Of a stretch of DNA of 54,931 nucleotides, positions 33,411-42,594 are shown one piece after another (positions within the stretch are counted from its first letter, which is position 1; the number at the start of each line of letters is the position of its first letter). A program made the translations under genes and the position numbers. Source of the stretch: Thermoanaerobaculum aquaticum (GTDB taxonomy: Bacteria > Acidobacteriota > Thermoanaerobaculia > Thermoanaerobaculales > Thermoanaerobaculaceae); assembly GCF_000687145.1 (NCBI RefSeq), contig NZ_JMFG01000011.1, forward strand, positions 12,511 through 67,441, read 5' to 3'. The notes beneath the pieces were generated by a model, which saw only the letters and a list, made by a program, of their open reading frames with translations, was not told the DNA's origin and made no database searches.

Positions 33411-35723
33411 TTACTCCAGCATTCTCAAGGCTTGTTTAAGCTCCGGTTGGTTGGGGTTGAGCACCAGGGAGCGTTCCATCCAGGTTTTGGCGCTCGCCGT
33501 ATCGCCGGCACAGGCGGCCGAAAGCCCGGCAAAAGCCAAAACCGCCGCATCCTGAGGGAAGGCCGAAACCGCCTCCCTCGCCTTTTCCACCGCCTCACCG
33601 CAGCGGTTGAGCTCCAGCAGGTACCGCAGCACCGCCGCCCGCAACATGGCATCCCGGGGGAAAAGCGTAACCGCCGAGCTGGCCAGGCTCGCTGCCCGCT
33701 CCCGCAAGCCCAGGCGCTCGTAGTCGGCCAGGGCTCGCTGCAACGCCCCGCGCCCATCGCGCAAACCCAGGCGCAGGGCCTCCAGGAGCTCGCGATCCGC
33801 TTCCTCGTAGCGTTCGCTTTCAAAGTAAAGCCGACGCAGGTTGTAATGCGGAGACGCATAGGCAGGATTGGCAGCAATGGCTTTTTTGAAAGCCTCCTCA
33901 GCCTCCTGCAACCGCCCCGCTTCCAGATGCAAAAGCCCCAGGTTGTTGAGCTCACCTTCGGTGTTGCTCCCGGAGCCACCCTGGGTTTCCCCGCCTTCCA
34001 GGTAGCCTAAGGCCTTAAGCTGCGCCACGTACTCCGCTGAGGGTTTCACCTCCTGAACGCGGGGGCGGTAGCTTTCCGGTGGCACCAGCTCGCTCCAGGC
34101 TACTTTTTCCCCTGACGCAAGCGAAACGCCCGGCAACGGCTTTCCCGGCCAGCTGGCCCCAAGAGGCAAACCCAAAAGCACCGCTACCGTGGGGGCCACG
34201 TCGTACACCGAAGCGGGCTCGCCCGTCCGCCCCTTGGCCATGACCCCATTACCCGCCAGCACAAAGATCCCCTTGGGCCGATGCCAAAGGGCCGCGGTGG
34301 CGGCGGCCACACCCGAAAACTCCCGGGGACGGTCGCTCCCCCACTTGAAACCGTGGTCGGAAACCACAAGCACCGCGCACTCCGAAAGCGGGCATTGCTC
34401 CAAAAGCCGTCCCAACCAGCGGTCCACCACCGCAAAGTAGCGTTCCACTGCCGGTGGTGCAGCCTGCACCAGGGCGGGATCGGCACCGGGGGAAGCTGGG
34501 GGGAGGTAAGGCCCCAGCAGGTGGCCAATTTCATCGGTGCCAATGCAGTACGCCATCAGGAGGTGCGGCTTGGACTCGGCAATTTTAAGCGCAGCCCCCA
34601 TGTACACGCGGGTGCCCACCAAAATCCGCCGGAAGCCGTCAATGGGGTCGGCCATCCCGCGCCCCTGGGCTAAGGCCTCCTGAATGCGGGGCAGTTCTAA
34701 AGGCAAGAAAGTGGCAACCGTTGGCGCACCGGTTTCCACCTTGGCCCGTTCCGCCAGCTCGCGGAAGCTGGCCTCGTGCTCCGGCGGAAACACCACGGTA
34801 CCGGGAGGGGCATCCCCGGGGGCATCGGAAAGCAGGAAAAACAGGCGATCGGAAACCAGCACCCCGTTTACCGCTTCTGCCGGCCAGCTGGCCCACCAGC
34901 CGCTCACCCCCACGGTCAGCCCGGCAGCCGAAGCCATGTTCCACAACGCTGGAACCTTCCTCTTACGGCTGGTCACCGGAACCCGCGCTCCGGTAGCCGC
35001 GTCCGCCTCCAGAAAGTCCAGGATGCCGTGCACTTCCGGTGGCTCGCCGGTGGCCATGGTGGTCCAAATCAGCGGGGAAAGCAGCGGCGTGAGGGAAGAA
35101 AGCTCACCGTAGGTGCCCACCGCCATGAGCTTTTGCAAGTTTGGCATGAGCCCCCGGGCCACGAGCTTTGAAAGCAGCTCCCAGTCAGCCCCATCCCAAC
35201 CCACCACCAAAACCCGCCGGCGTGGCGGCGAGACCCTTTGCCGCAGCTCCTGGCGACGGAAGGCCAACAAAGCCGCGGGGTCAGGCTCTAACACCACAGA
35301 AGCTTTCGCAGACCCCGAAGCCAGCCGCTGCAGGCTGGCTTCCATTTCCTCCTGAAGCTTTTGGCGACAGGTGTTCTGCGCCAAACACCCAAGCTTTGCT
35401 GTGGGTGCCAGCTGTCCGGCCTTAACGGCCAAGCCCTGTTCAGGAGTAGGAGCGGCAGCCAGCTGCAGGTGCGCCCCAGGGCCTAACTCCAGCTGCACCC
35501 GCGCCGTTACCGTGGCCCCCTCGGGGGTGGTGAAAGTCGTGGTGGTCGCGACCCGCGGCAAGACCACCGCCTTCCCCCACCGCGGCACCAGCGTCCACGA
35601 GGAACAAACCCGCAGCGTTCCAGACGCGGAATCCCACAGGGCGCTGCTCGGGCCTACCGGCCGGAAAAGCGCAACGGCCACCCCCATCAAGACGAAAAGA
35701 AGTGGAAGAAAAAGCTTTTTCAT
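33411..35723 (-). CDS. Alkaline-phosphatase-superfamily hydrolase with TPR tail, exported
   Basis: A 770-aa protein with an N-terminal signal/anchor (MKKLFLPLLFVLMGVAVALF). The middle is a type I phosphodiesterase/nucleotide pyrophosphatase domain: VVGWDGADWELL (metal Asp, near residue 175), SLTPLLSPLIWTTMATGEPP with the Thr/Ser nucleophile, YCIGTDEIGHLLGP, and VVSDHGFKWGSDRP. The last 190 residues are TPR repeats (ELNNLGLLHLEAGRLQEAEE, NPAYASPHYNL). Such fusions are frequent in Acidobacteriota-like genomes, with unknown substrates. A leaderless-type promoter precedes it. Its stop abuts the tRNA-Ala 3' end. Confidence 0.9.
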   Translation of the reverse strand: MKKLFLPLLFVLMGVAVALFRPVGPSSALWDSASGTLRVCSSWTLVPRWGKAVVLPRVATTTTFTTPEGATVTARVQLELGPGAHLQLAAAPTPEQGLAVKAGQLAPTAKLGCLAQNTCRQKLQEEMEASLQRLASGSAKASVVLEPDPAALLAFRRQELRQRVSPPRRRVLVVGWDGADWELLSKLVARGLMPNLQKLMAVGTYGELSSLTPLLSPLIWTTMATGEPPEVHGILDFLEADAATGARVPVTSRKRKVPALWNMASAAGLTVGVSGWWASWPAEAVNGVLVSDRLFFLLSDAPGDAPPGTVVFPPEHEASFRELAERAKVETGAPTVATFLPLELPRIQEALAQGRGMADPIDGFRRILVGTRVYMGAALKIAESKPHLLMAYCIGTDEIGHLLGPYLPPASPGADPALVQAAPPAVERYFAVVDRWLGRLLEQCPLSECAVLVVSDHGFKWGSDRPREFSGVAAATAALWHRPKGIFVLAGNGVMAKGRTGEPASVYDVAPTVAVLLGLPLGASWPGKPLPGVSLASGEKVAWSELVPPESYRPRVQEVKPSAEYVAQLKALGYLEGGETQGGSGSNTEGELNNLGLLHLEAGRLQEAEEAFKKAIAANPAYASPHYNLRRLYFESERYEEADRELLEALRLGLRDGRGALQRALADYERLGLRERAASLASSAVTLFPRDAMLRAAVLRYLLELNRCGEAVEKAREAVSAFPQDAAVLAFAGLSAACAGDTASAKTWMERSLVLNPNQPELKQALRMLE

Positions 35724-35731
35724 GCCGTCTA

Positions 35732-35740
35732 AGGATAGCA
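35732..35740 (-). promoter_or_regulatory. Extended -10 promoter of the phosphatase/TPR gene
   Basis: TGC TATCCT on the minus strand. The predicted start near 35725 is two bases before the ATG at 35723. Confidence 0.5.
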
Positions 35741-35752
35741 GGGCAAGAAAAA

Positions 35753-35772
35753 GGGGGGCCTTGCGGCCCCCC
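35753..35772 (-). terminator. Rho-independent terminator after the TonB receptor gene
   Basis: Perfect 8-bp stem GGGGGGCC/GGCCCCCC with a 4-nt loop, then TTTTTCTT on the minus strand. It lies 23 bases past the receptor stop codon and just upstream of the next gene's promoter. Confidence 0.92.
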
Positions 35773-35795
35773 TTTGGGTTTCAGCGTGAGCTCAA

Positions 35796-38747
35796 CTAGA
35801 AGCTGATGCGCACACCCAACCGCAAGCTACGCGGAGACTGCCAAGCGTTGGGCGTGTTGAACGCCGGGTTCGTAGGTGGACGATCGGCATCGCCGGGCTT
35901 GATGGGCGGCTCGTACGCGCCGGTGTCGTAGTTGATGGGCGTGTAATCCTCGCCCAAGTCGTAACGCATGTTGCGGCCCACCTCACCTTGGCGGTTGAAG
36001 AGGTTGAACACGTCAGCCAAGAACTTGACCTGGATGCCACCGAACTTCACCGGGTAATCCAAGTGGAGGTCGGCTTCCCACTCGTCGTCGGTGCGGCCAA
36101 AGGCGCCCCGCTCGGAGAGGTAGTACTCCCAGTTCTGGTAGGCAATGGAGTAACCCATCGCGGTCACAGGCAGACCCGTGCGGTAGTAGGCAGAGAGACC
36201 CACGGTGAGGTTGAAGGGGAACACGTAGTAGCCGTCCACCTTGAACTGGTGACGACGGTCGTTGGAGAGGTAACCCTTGTTGTTGACCTGGAACTCGGCG
36301 TAGTCAAACGCGGAGTTCAGGTTGGGGTCGAGCTGACCGGTGGAAACCTGGAAGGTCCCGTCGTAGTTGCCCTCCAGCTTGGACCAGAGGTAGGAAGCGA
36401 TCATGCCCCAGTTGTTGGAGAAGCGCTTGCGGGCCACGAGCTCAATGCCCTTGAAGGTGCGCTTGGGCTCGGGCACCGGGTAGGACCGCTCGTAGTTCAT
36501 ATCCCAGGACTCGCGGAGCAAACCACGGCCGGGGTTGCCGATGTAGTAGCCCTGGTCGAAACCAAGGGCGTCCTCAATCACACGGCCCAGGTCGCGGTAG
36601 ATGTACTTGGCGCCTACGGCCAGGTCTTTCATGACCTCGTACTCACCGCCCACCACCGCCTCGTCAATGTACTGACCCTGGAGGTTGGGGTCCACGGGCG
36701 TGAAGTCGTGGCCGAGGATCGAGCAACGGCGGAAGGCATCCACCGCCGGATCGCAAGCCACGTTGTAACGGGTGGAGGGATCCTCTTCCCGAGCGCCGTG
36801 GTAGTTGTAGGTAAAGGCGGTGATTTCCTTCCCGAAGGAACGGATCACCATATCCATGGGGATGGTTTCGTAAAAGCGGCCAAAGTGAGCGAAGACCTTG
36901 GCGGTACCATCACCCTTGGGATCCCAAACCACACCCACACGGGGCGCCCACTCGTCGTTGAGCTTGGCGTTGACCTTGCCCTCGGAGTTGAACAGCTTCT
37001 GCTGCTCCCAGCGAACGCCCACGTTCAAAGTCAAGTTGGGCGTGAGACGCCAGGTGTCCTGCACGTACATGGCGAAGTTCTCGGACTTGGAGTCCACCAC
37101 CAGAGGCACTAGGATGTCGGCGTTGGTGATGGCAAAACGAGACGAGGGGAACGACCGCATAAAGAACCGGTGACGGTAGTAAATCTCGCGGCCGCAGGGT
37201 TGAGCACCGTCACCCGTGTAGCCACCGCGGCAAAGCCCGTAAATGCGCTGGCCGCCGGTGTTGTAGTTCTTGTTGTTCACCGAGATGTCCTCAAACTCGG
37301 CCCCGAACTTGAACTCGTGGTCACCCAGGAAGTTGTTCAGGAAGTAGGACACATCGCCCTTATACACATCGCGGCCGAACTCCTGGCGCTGGGCAAAGCC
37401 GAAGCCATCCCACACCGGAACCACGCCGGTTTGGGCGTAAATGGGGTTGGAGTACTCAATGAAGGCCACCTGGTTCAAACCGCGGCCACCCTCATTGGAC
37501 TTCTCCTTGTGCTGACCCGCCAACAGGTTGACCACCCAGTTGGTGCCGAAGACGCCCTCGTACTTAGCCACGAGGTCCGTGCCGCCCTCATCCACCGTAC
37601 CCATGAAGGAGTCGGGGTTGCCGGCCAGACCACGGATGGGGCCCTCGGTCTTGGAGGGGTCGCCAAAGCCAGAAAGGATGAAGGAGTGGTTCTGGCTCAG
37701 GCGGTAGGTGAACTTGGCCGACCAGAGGTCCCGGGTTTGGGAGTTGGTGAAGATCGAACCGTAGGCCGGGAAACCGTAGTCGTGGGCGTTATATTGACGC
37801 GCCAGCGCCTGGAAGTCCTGAATGACCTTGCGGTCCTCGTCGTTCTTCACGTAGTCGTAAGAACCGTAGAACCACAAAGTGTCCTTGATGAAGTAGCCAC
37901 CCAAGCCAAAGCCGAAGTCCTTACGGGTGTAGCCATCCACCAGGTAGGACCGAGAAAGGCGGGAAGCCCAGTAGTTCACATCAGCGGCCGGTTTGGCCTG
38001 AGCCGCGTCGGAGTCGTAGTAGCCAAAGACGTCGCCGTGGAACTCGTTACCACCGGACTTGGTGATCACGTTGATCATACCGCCGGTGGTGCGGCCGAAC
38101 TCAGCCTGGTAGCCGCCGGTCTTCACCTGCACTTCCTGGATGAACTCGAAGTTCAGGACCTTACCCTGGGTACCCAGCTCCACGCCGGTGGTGTTGATGC
38201 CGTCAATGTAGTAGGCGTTCTCAGCGCCCGTGGACCCGTACACGGTGACGCCGGCAGCGTCGTTGCCGGTACCGGGGGCCACACGCACCACCGAGGCGTA
38301 GTTACGGCCGATGGGCAGGTTGGTGAAGAAGTCCTTGTCCAGGTTGACGCCCACCTCGGCGGTCTTGGTGTCCACCGTTGGCGCCGCGCCGGACACAATG
38401 ACCTCTTCCTTAAACGCAGAGCTCATCTGCACGTTCAAGGTCACCACGCGGCCCAAGCCCACCTTGATGTCGGTTTGCTCGGTGGGAGCAAAACCGGACA
38501 AGGTGAACTTCACCGTGTAGCTCCCAGGAGGCAAAAGCACCAAACGGAACTTGCCCTGGGTGTCGGTGACCGCCACCTTGGTGCCCTGCAACGCCGGGGA
38601 AGTAGCTTCCACGGTGACACCCGGCAGCGGCACATTGTTCTCGTCCACCACCACGCCCTCAATGGAGCCGGTAGTTTGGGCGAAGGCCCCGGTTACAAAC
38701 AGGCCCATCGCCAAGAATGCTAGGAAATACCAGCCTATCTTCCTCAT
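35796..38747 (-). CDS. TonB-dependent receptor with carboxypeptidase-regulatory-like N-domain
   Basis: A 983-aa outer-membrane protein. The signal peptide MRKIGWYFLAFLAMGLFVTG is followed by a CarboxypepD_reg-like beta-sandwich (TTGSIEGVVVDENNVPLPGV, about residues 25-110), a plug domain (VIVSGAAPTVDTKTAEVGVN, with VTKSGGNEFHGDVFGYYDSD), and a large barrel ending in LRLGVRISF with the C-terminal aromatic needed for BAM recognition. It is the OmpA-related/Oar-like type common in Acidobacteriota. The substrate is unknown. RBS AAAGGAGGAAGT precedes the ATG. The promoter is about 100 bp upstream, and the leader encodes a possible short Arg-rich peptide. Confidence 0.95.
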   Translation of the reverse strand: MRKIGWYFLAFLAMGLFVTGAFAQTTGSIEGVVVDENNVPLPGVTVEATSPALQGTKVAVTDTQGKFRLVLLPPGSYTVKFTLSGFAPTEQTDIKVGLGRVVTLNVQMSSAFKEEVIVSGAAPTVDTKTAEVGVNLDKDFFTNLPIGRNYASVVRVAPGTGNDAAGVTVYGSTGAENAYYIDGINTTGVELGTQGKVLNFEFIQEVQVKTGGYQAEFGRTTGGMINVITKSGGNEFHGDVFGYYDSDAAQAKPAADVNYWASRLSRSYLVDGYTRKDFGFGLGGYFIKDTLWFYGSYDYVKNDEDRKVIQDFQALARQYNAHDYGFPAYGSIFTNSQTRDLWSAKFTYRLSQNHSFILSGFGDPSKTEGPIRGLAGNPDSFMGTVDEGGTDLVAKYEGVFGTNWVVNLLAGQHKEKSNEGGRGLNQVAFIEYSNPIYAQTGVVPVWDGFGFAQRQEFGRDVYKGDVSYFLNNFLGDHEFKFGAEFEDISVNNKNYNTGGQRIYGLCRGGYTGDGAQPCGREIYYRHRFFMRSFPSSRFAITNADILVPLVVDSKSENFAMYVQDTWRLTPNLTLNVGVRWEQQKLFNSEGKVNAKLNDEWAPRVGVVWDPKGDGTAKVFAHFGRFYETIPMDMVIRSFGKEITAFTYNYHGAREEDPSTRYNVACDPAVDAFRRCSILGHDFTPVDPNLQGQYIDEAVVGGEYEVMKDLAVGAKYIYRDLGRVIEDALGFDQGYYIGNPGRGLLRESWDMNYERSYPVPEPKRTFKGIELVARKRFSNNWGMIASYLWSKLEGNYDGTFQVSTGQLDPNLNSAFDYAEFQVNNKGYLSNDRRHQFKVDGYYVFPFNLTVGLSAYYRTGLPVTAMGYSIAYQNWEYYLSERGAFGRTDDEWEADLHLDYPVKFGGIQVKFLADVFNLFNRQGEVGRNMRYDLGEDYTPINYDTGAYEPPIKPGDADRPPTNPAFNTPNAWQSPRSLRLGVRISF

Positions 38748-38784
38748 ACTTCCTCCTTTCGTTTAGGCTTTGCTGATGCCAGAT

Positions 38785-38850
38785 TCAAGCCACACGCAAC
38801 CTCACTCCTTCTTTTCCTGGCTTTGCCCTCCTTTCTCTAAGACGCTTCAT
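38785..38850 (-). CDS. Putative 21-residue Arg-rich leader peptide
   Basis: ATG at 38850 to TGA at 38785 gives a 21-residue peptide with six Arg and three Lys. Four of the six arginines use AGA/AGG (Arg5, 7, 8, 17), which look uncommon in this GC-rich sequence. The predicted transcript start (about 38851) is next to the ATG, so it would be read as a leaderless ORF. It ends 37 bases before the TonB receptor start codon. It could be a regulatory leader peptide; it could also be chance. Confidence 0.35.
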   Translation of the reverse strand: MKRLRERRAKPGKEGVRLRVA

Positions 38851-38857
38851 AGCCGGT

Positions 38858-38887
38858 TTTCTACCACAAAAGCTAGGCTTGTGGCAA
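38858..38887 (-). promoter_or_regulatory. Promoter of the TonB receptor gene
   Basis: TTGCCA (38887-38882), an 18-bp spacer and TAGAAA (38863-38858) on the minus strand. The predicted start near 38851 gives a leader of about 104 bases that is purine-rich and contains a small ORF. Nothing else is seen in the rest of the 38748-39026 gap. Confidence 0.55.
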
Positions 38888-39026
38888 CACCCGGCCTTAA
38901 ATCTTGTGAGCAAAAAGCGTGCCACCCCCTGCCCATGTAAAACCCTTTTGCTTGCAAGAACGTAGCTCGGTCGCCCAAAACCAGAATATTCCAGTTTTTG
39001 GAGGAACATTCAATTTTCCGAACAAA

Positions 39027-39521
39027 CTACCCCACCACCGCCAGCACCTGCCCCGCCTCCACGGTGGTCCCGGGCTTGACACGCACCTCGCGCACCCTTC
39101 CCCCCAGCTGGCTGGTGATGAGGTTTTGCATTTTCATCGCTTCCAGCACCACGATGGGCGTTCCCGCCGAAACCTCGCTCCCCGCTGCCACCAAAACCTG
39201 CACAACCCTCCCGGGTATGGGAGCCACCAGCTCCTCCTGCCCGTCGTGGCTGCGACCGGTTCCACCACGCCCTTGCAGCGGGTCTTCGAGGGCCACCTTT
39301 TGCTCTACACCTTCGATAAAGAGCTGCCACACTCCCGAACCCAACCGGGAAAACCAAAAGGGCTTGACCTCCCCGGGAAGCTCCACCTTTCCGCGGTGCG
39401 GTCCGGCAAGCGTCAAGCGAAACCGGAAGAGCTCACGCCCCACCCGCACTTCCACTTCTCCGGCCAGCACCCGAACCAAAACCTCGACTTCACTTTCGGC
39501 AAGCCGAAAACGCCGGATCAT
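39027..39521 (-). CDS. Biotin carboxyl carrier protein of acyl-CoA carboxylase
   Basis: A 164-aa protein whose C-terminal 75 residues form a biotinyl domain, with the modified lysine in VLEAMKMQN. The N-terminal half is a beta-rich region (FRLAESEVEVLVRVLAG) like the BT domain of propionyl-CoA carboxylase alpha subunits. Start at 39521 (ATGA overlap with the biotin carboxylase stop); a GTG at 39530 in the same frame is an alternative. It is encoded separately here, whereas many propionyl- or methylcrotonyl-CoA carboxylases have BC and BCCP fused. Confidence 0.92.
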   Translation of the reverse strand: MIRRFRLAESEVEVLVRVLAGEVEVRVGRELFRFRLTLAGPHRGKVELPGEVKPFWFSRLGSGVWQLFIEGVEQKVALEDPLQGRGGTGRSHDGQEELVAPIPGRVVQVLVAAGSEVSAGTPIVVLEAMKMQNLITSQLGGRVREVRVKPGTTVEAGQVLAVVG

Positions 39522-41005
39522 GGCACCCACCGTGACCGCAAACGCTGACGGCCAGCCTCTCGCCAGGGGGAAAGCTCCCCTTCGTGGCCGTAGGGCTCAG
39601 CCGGCGAACCCACACCCAGGGTTTGCAGGGCCGCTGCTAAAGCCACCGCCAACGGCCGGTGGCTTTCCCGCCACTGCCTCAGGAACTCCGGTAAAAAGCC
39701 GGTATCCACCTTACCCGCCCCGAACCGGGGGTCAACGCTTAATGCTTGAAAAAGCGGCAATGTGGTTCGCACCCCCAGCACCACAAACTCACCCAGCGCC
39801 CGACGCAAACGGCAAAGCGTTTGCCCCCGGGATTCACCCCAGACGATGAGCTTGGCGAGAATGGGGTCGTAATCCAGAGGCACCACCAAGCCCTCGGCAA
39901 TGCCGCTGTCCACCCGCACCCCGGGACCCGAGGGCTCCCGGTACACCTGGATCTTCCCCGGAGAAGGGGCAAAATCGCGAGCGGGGTCTTCGGCGTACAG
40001 TCGGCACTCCAAAGCGTGGCCGCGGGGGACAAGCGCTTCTTGCCGGAGGGTAAGCTCCTCACCCAACGCCAGCCGCATCATCCATTGGGCCAAATCCACG
40101 CCATAAACCACTTCCGTCACCGGGTGCTCTACCTGCAGGCGGGTGTTGACCTCCAAAAAGTAAAAGGAGCCGTCCGGCGCCAGGAGGAACTCCACGGTGC
40201 CAGCGGTCACGTACGAAGCCGCCCGTGCCACCGCCACGGCCGCCGCTCCCAGCTTTTCCCGCAGTACCGGAGAAACTGCCGGCGAGGGGGATTCCTCTAA
40301 GAGCTTTTGATGTCGCCTTTGCAGGGAGCACTCCCGCTCCCCCAGGTGCACCACATGGCCGTAGCGGTCCGCCAGGATTTGCACTTCCACGTGCCGCGGG
40401 CGCTCAATGAGCTTTTCCGCGTAAACCCGGGGATCGTTAAAAAACGCCTGCCCTTCCGCCGAAGCACGGGCAAAAGCGTCGGCCAGCTCGCGGTCGCTTC
40501 CCACCACCCGCATGCCCTTGCCCCCTCCCCCGCCCACGGCTTTGAGGAGGATGGGGTAGCCCACCTCTTGGGCAAACCGCCGGGCCTCGCTTTCGTGGGC
40601 CAGGGGTTCGGTGCCCGGCACCACCGGCACCCCCACCTGGGTGGCCAACCGGCGGGCTGCCACCTTGGAGCCCAAAAGCTCGATCACCGCCGGCGATGGG
40701 CCCATCCAGGTAAGCCCAGCACCTTCCACGGCGCGGGCAAAGCTGGCGTTTTCCGCCAAAAAGCCGTACCCGGGGTGCACCGCCTCACAGCCGGTGCGGC
40801 GGGCGGCTTCCAGGAGCGCGGAAATGTTGAGGTAGGAGGCCTGCGGCGCCGAAGGACCCAGCAACACCGCCGCATCCGCCGCCAGCACGTGCGGCTGTTC
40901 GGCATCCACCTCCGAGTACACCGCCACCGCCTCCCACCCCAGCTCGTGACAGGCGCGGATGAGGCGCAGGGCGATTTCGCCGCGGTTGGCAATAAGGACG
41001 CGCAT
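39518..41005 (-). CDS. Acyl-CoA carboxylase, biotin carboxylase subunit
   Basis: A 495-aa biotin carboxylase: N-terminal MRVLIANRGEIALRLIRA, ATP-grasp glycine loop AVGGGGGKGMRVV, and FLEVNTRLQVEHPVTE with catalytic residues. It carboxylates biotin on the downstream carrier using ATP and bicarbonate. The start at 41005 is the canonical N-terminus and lies within two bases of the carboxyltransferase stop. The order carboxyltransferase, biotin carboxylase, BCCP forms one coupled operon; propionyl- or acetyl-CoA is the likely substrate. Confidence 0.96.
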   Translation of the reverse strand: MRVLIANRGEIALRLIRACHELGWEAVAVYSEVDAEQPHVLAADAAVLLGPSAPQASYLNISALLEAARRTGCEAVHPGYGFLAENASFARAVEGAGLTWMGPSPAVIELLGSKVAARRLATQVGVPVVPGTEPLAHESEARRFAQEVGYPILLKAVGGGGGKGMRVVGSDRELADAFARASAEGQAFFNDPRVYAEKLIERPRHVEVQILADRYGHVVHLGERECSLQRRHQKLLEESPSPAVSPVLREKLGAAAVAVARAASYVTAGTVEFLLAPDGSFYFLEVNTRLQVEHPVTEVVYGVDLAQWMMRLALGEELTLRQEALVPRGHALECRLYAEDPARDFAPSPGKIQVYREPSGPGVRVDSGIAEGLVVPLDYDPILAKLIVWGESRGQTLCRLRRALGEFVVLGVRTTLPLFQALSVDPRFGAGKVDTGFLPEFLRQWRESHRPLAVALAAALQTLGVGSPAEPYGHEGELSPWREAGRQRLRSRWVP

Positions 41006-41007
41006 GG

Positions 41008-42555
41008 CTAGAGCGGTATGTTCCCGTGTTTTTTGGCCGGCATCCAGTCCCGCTTGCCCCAAGCCAAGGCGAAGCTCTGGATGATGAGCGGCCTGGTGCT
41101 CCGGGGCTCAATGACCGCATCCACAAAACCCCGTTCCGCCGCCACCAAGGGGTTAGCGAACTTTTCCGTGTACTGCTGGACCAAGGCCCGGCGCAGGGCG
41201 TCCGGGTCCTGGGCTTGCTCCAGCTCCCGGCGGTAAAGGATGTTCACTGCACCCTGGGGACCCATCACCGCAATTTCAGCGGTGGGGTAAGCAAAGTTAA
41301 AGTCCGTGCGGATGTGCTTGGAGCCCATCACGCAGTAGGCGCCGCCGTAGGCTTTCCGGGTAATCACCGTGACCTTGGGCACCGTGGCTTCCGCCAAGGC
41401 GTAAAGCAGCTTGGCCCCGTGCTTGATGATGCCGCCGTGTTCTTGCGCTACCCCGGGCAAGAAGCCCGGGACGTCTTCCAGGATCAAAAGCGGGATGTTG
41501 AACGCATCGCAAAAACGCACAAAACGGGCCCCCTTCACCGAGGCGTCAATGTCCAAAACGCCAGCGAGGTGCATGGGCTGGTTGGCCACCACCCCGGTGG
41601 GGCGACCCGCCAAGCGGATAAAGCCCACCACGATGTTGCGGGCAAAGTGCTCGTGGACCTCGAAGAACTCGCCATCATCCGCCACCGAGCGAATAATGGC
41701 CTTGATGTCGTAGGGCTTTTCCGGGTCCTCGGGGACCACCGAATCCAGCGCCGGGTCCTCCCGGTTGGGGGGGTCCTGCGTGGCTTTTGTGGGCGGGTCG
41801 CCGGCGTTGTTCAAGGGCAAAAAGCCCACCAGCTGCCTGATGGCCGAAAGCACCTCCTGCTCCGAGTCCCGCACGAAGTGGGCCACACCCGAGACCCGCG
41901 CGTGGACATCGGCCCCACCCAGCTTTTCCATGGTCACCTCTTCGTGGGTGACGGTGCGGATCACCTCGGGACCAGTGACAAACATGTAGCTGGTGCCCCG
42001 GGCCATGAAGATAAAGTCGGTAATGGCCGGAGAGTACACCGCCCCCCCGGCGCAGGGTCCCAAAATCGCCGAAATTTGCGGGATGACCCCAGAGCACAGG
42101 GTGTTTCTCAGGAAGATGTCGGCGTACCCGCCCAAGGACACCACGCCTTCCTGAATCCTCGCCCCCCCGGAGTCGTTGAGTCCAATGACCGGAATCCCAA
42201 ACTTCAAAGCCAAATCCATGACCTTGCAGATCTTTTCCGCATGAGCTTCGGAGAGGGAGCCGCCAAACACCGTAAAGTCCTGGGCGAAAACCGCCACCGG
42301 CCGGCCATCAATGCGGCCAAAACCGGTCACCACCCCATCGCCGGGGATGCGCTGGGACTCCATGCCAAAGTCGTGGCAGCGGTGGGTGACCAGCCGATCC
42401 AGCTCAGAAAAGGAGCCCTCGTCTAAAAGCAGCGCCAGGCGCTCCCGGGCCGTGAGCTTGCCGGCGGCGTGCTGGCGGGCGATCCGCTCTTCACCACCGC
42501 CCATGAGGCTCGCCTCGGTGAGCTCAGCAATCTTCTCGCGGATGCCCCCGCCCAT
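41008..42555 (-). CDS. Acyl-CoA carboxylase, carboxyltransferase subunit (PccB-like)
   Basis: A 515-aa carboxyltransferase with the two crotonase-like domains. Recognisable segments are [38 protein letters not shown]-like sequence (here [13 protein letters not shown]), [30 protein letters not shown], and in the C-domain [19 protein letters not shown]. It transfers carboxyl from carboxybiotin to an acyl-CoA (propionyl-CoA type). The start at 42555 has RBS GGGAGGTGGCG; the longer frame to 43152 lies antisense to tldD. Confidence 0.96.
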   Translation of the reverse strand: MGGGIREKIAELTEASLMGGGEERIARQHAAGKLTARERLALLLDEGSFSELDRLVTHRCHDFGMESQRIPGDGVVTGFGRIDGRPVAVFAQDFTVFGGSLSEAHAEKICKVMDLALKFGIPVIGLNDSGGARIQEGVVSLGGYADIFLRNTLCSGVIPQISAILGPCAGGAVYSPAITDFIFMARGTSYMFVTGPEVIRTVTHEEVTMEKLGGADVHARVSGVAHFVRDSEQEVLSAIRQLVGFLPLNNAGDPPTKATQDPPNREDPALDSVVPEDPEKPYDIKAIIRSVADDGEFFEVHEHFARNIVVGFIRLAGRPTGVVANQPMHLAGVLDIDASVKGARFVRFCDAFNIPLLILEDVPGFLPGVAQEHGGIIKHGAKLLYALAEATVPKVTVITRKAYGGAYCVMGSKHIRTDFNFAYPTAEIAVMGPQGAVNILYRRELEQAQDPDALRRALVQQYTEKFANPLVAAERGFVDAVIEPRSTRPLIIQSFALAWGKRDWMPAKKHGNIPL

Positions 42556-42579
42556 CGCCACCTCCCGGCAAAAGCACCT

Positions 42580-42590
42580 TATGCTAGCAC
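42580..42590. promoter_or_regulatory. Palindromic bidirectional extended -10 (TGCTAGCA)
   Basis: TGCTAGCA is self-complementary: the plus strand reads TGC TAGCAC and the minus strand TGC TAGCAT. Plus-strand start is predicted near 42592-42597, at the tldD-like ATG (42595). Minus-strand start near 42574 gives a 19-base leader with an RBS for the carboxylase operon. Confidence 0.5.
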
Positions 42591-42594
42591 TGGG

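Noticed and set aside
37170-38723. 517-codon and neighbouring plus-strand frames
   Set aside because: Antisense to the TonB receptor, with repetitive Val/His/Gly-rich translation reflecting codon bias.
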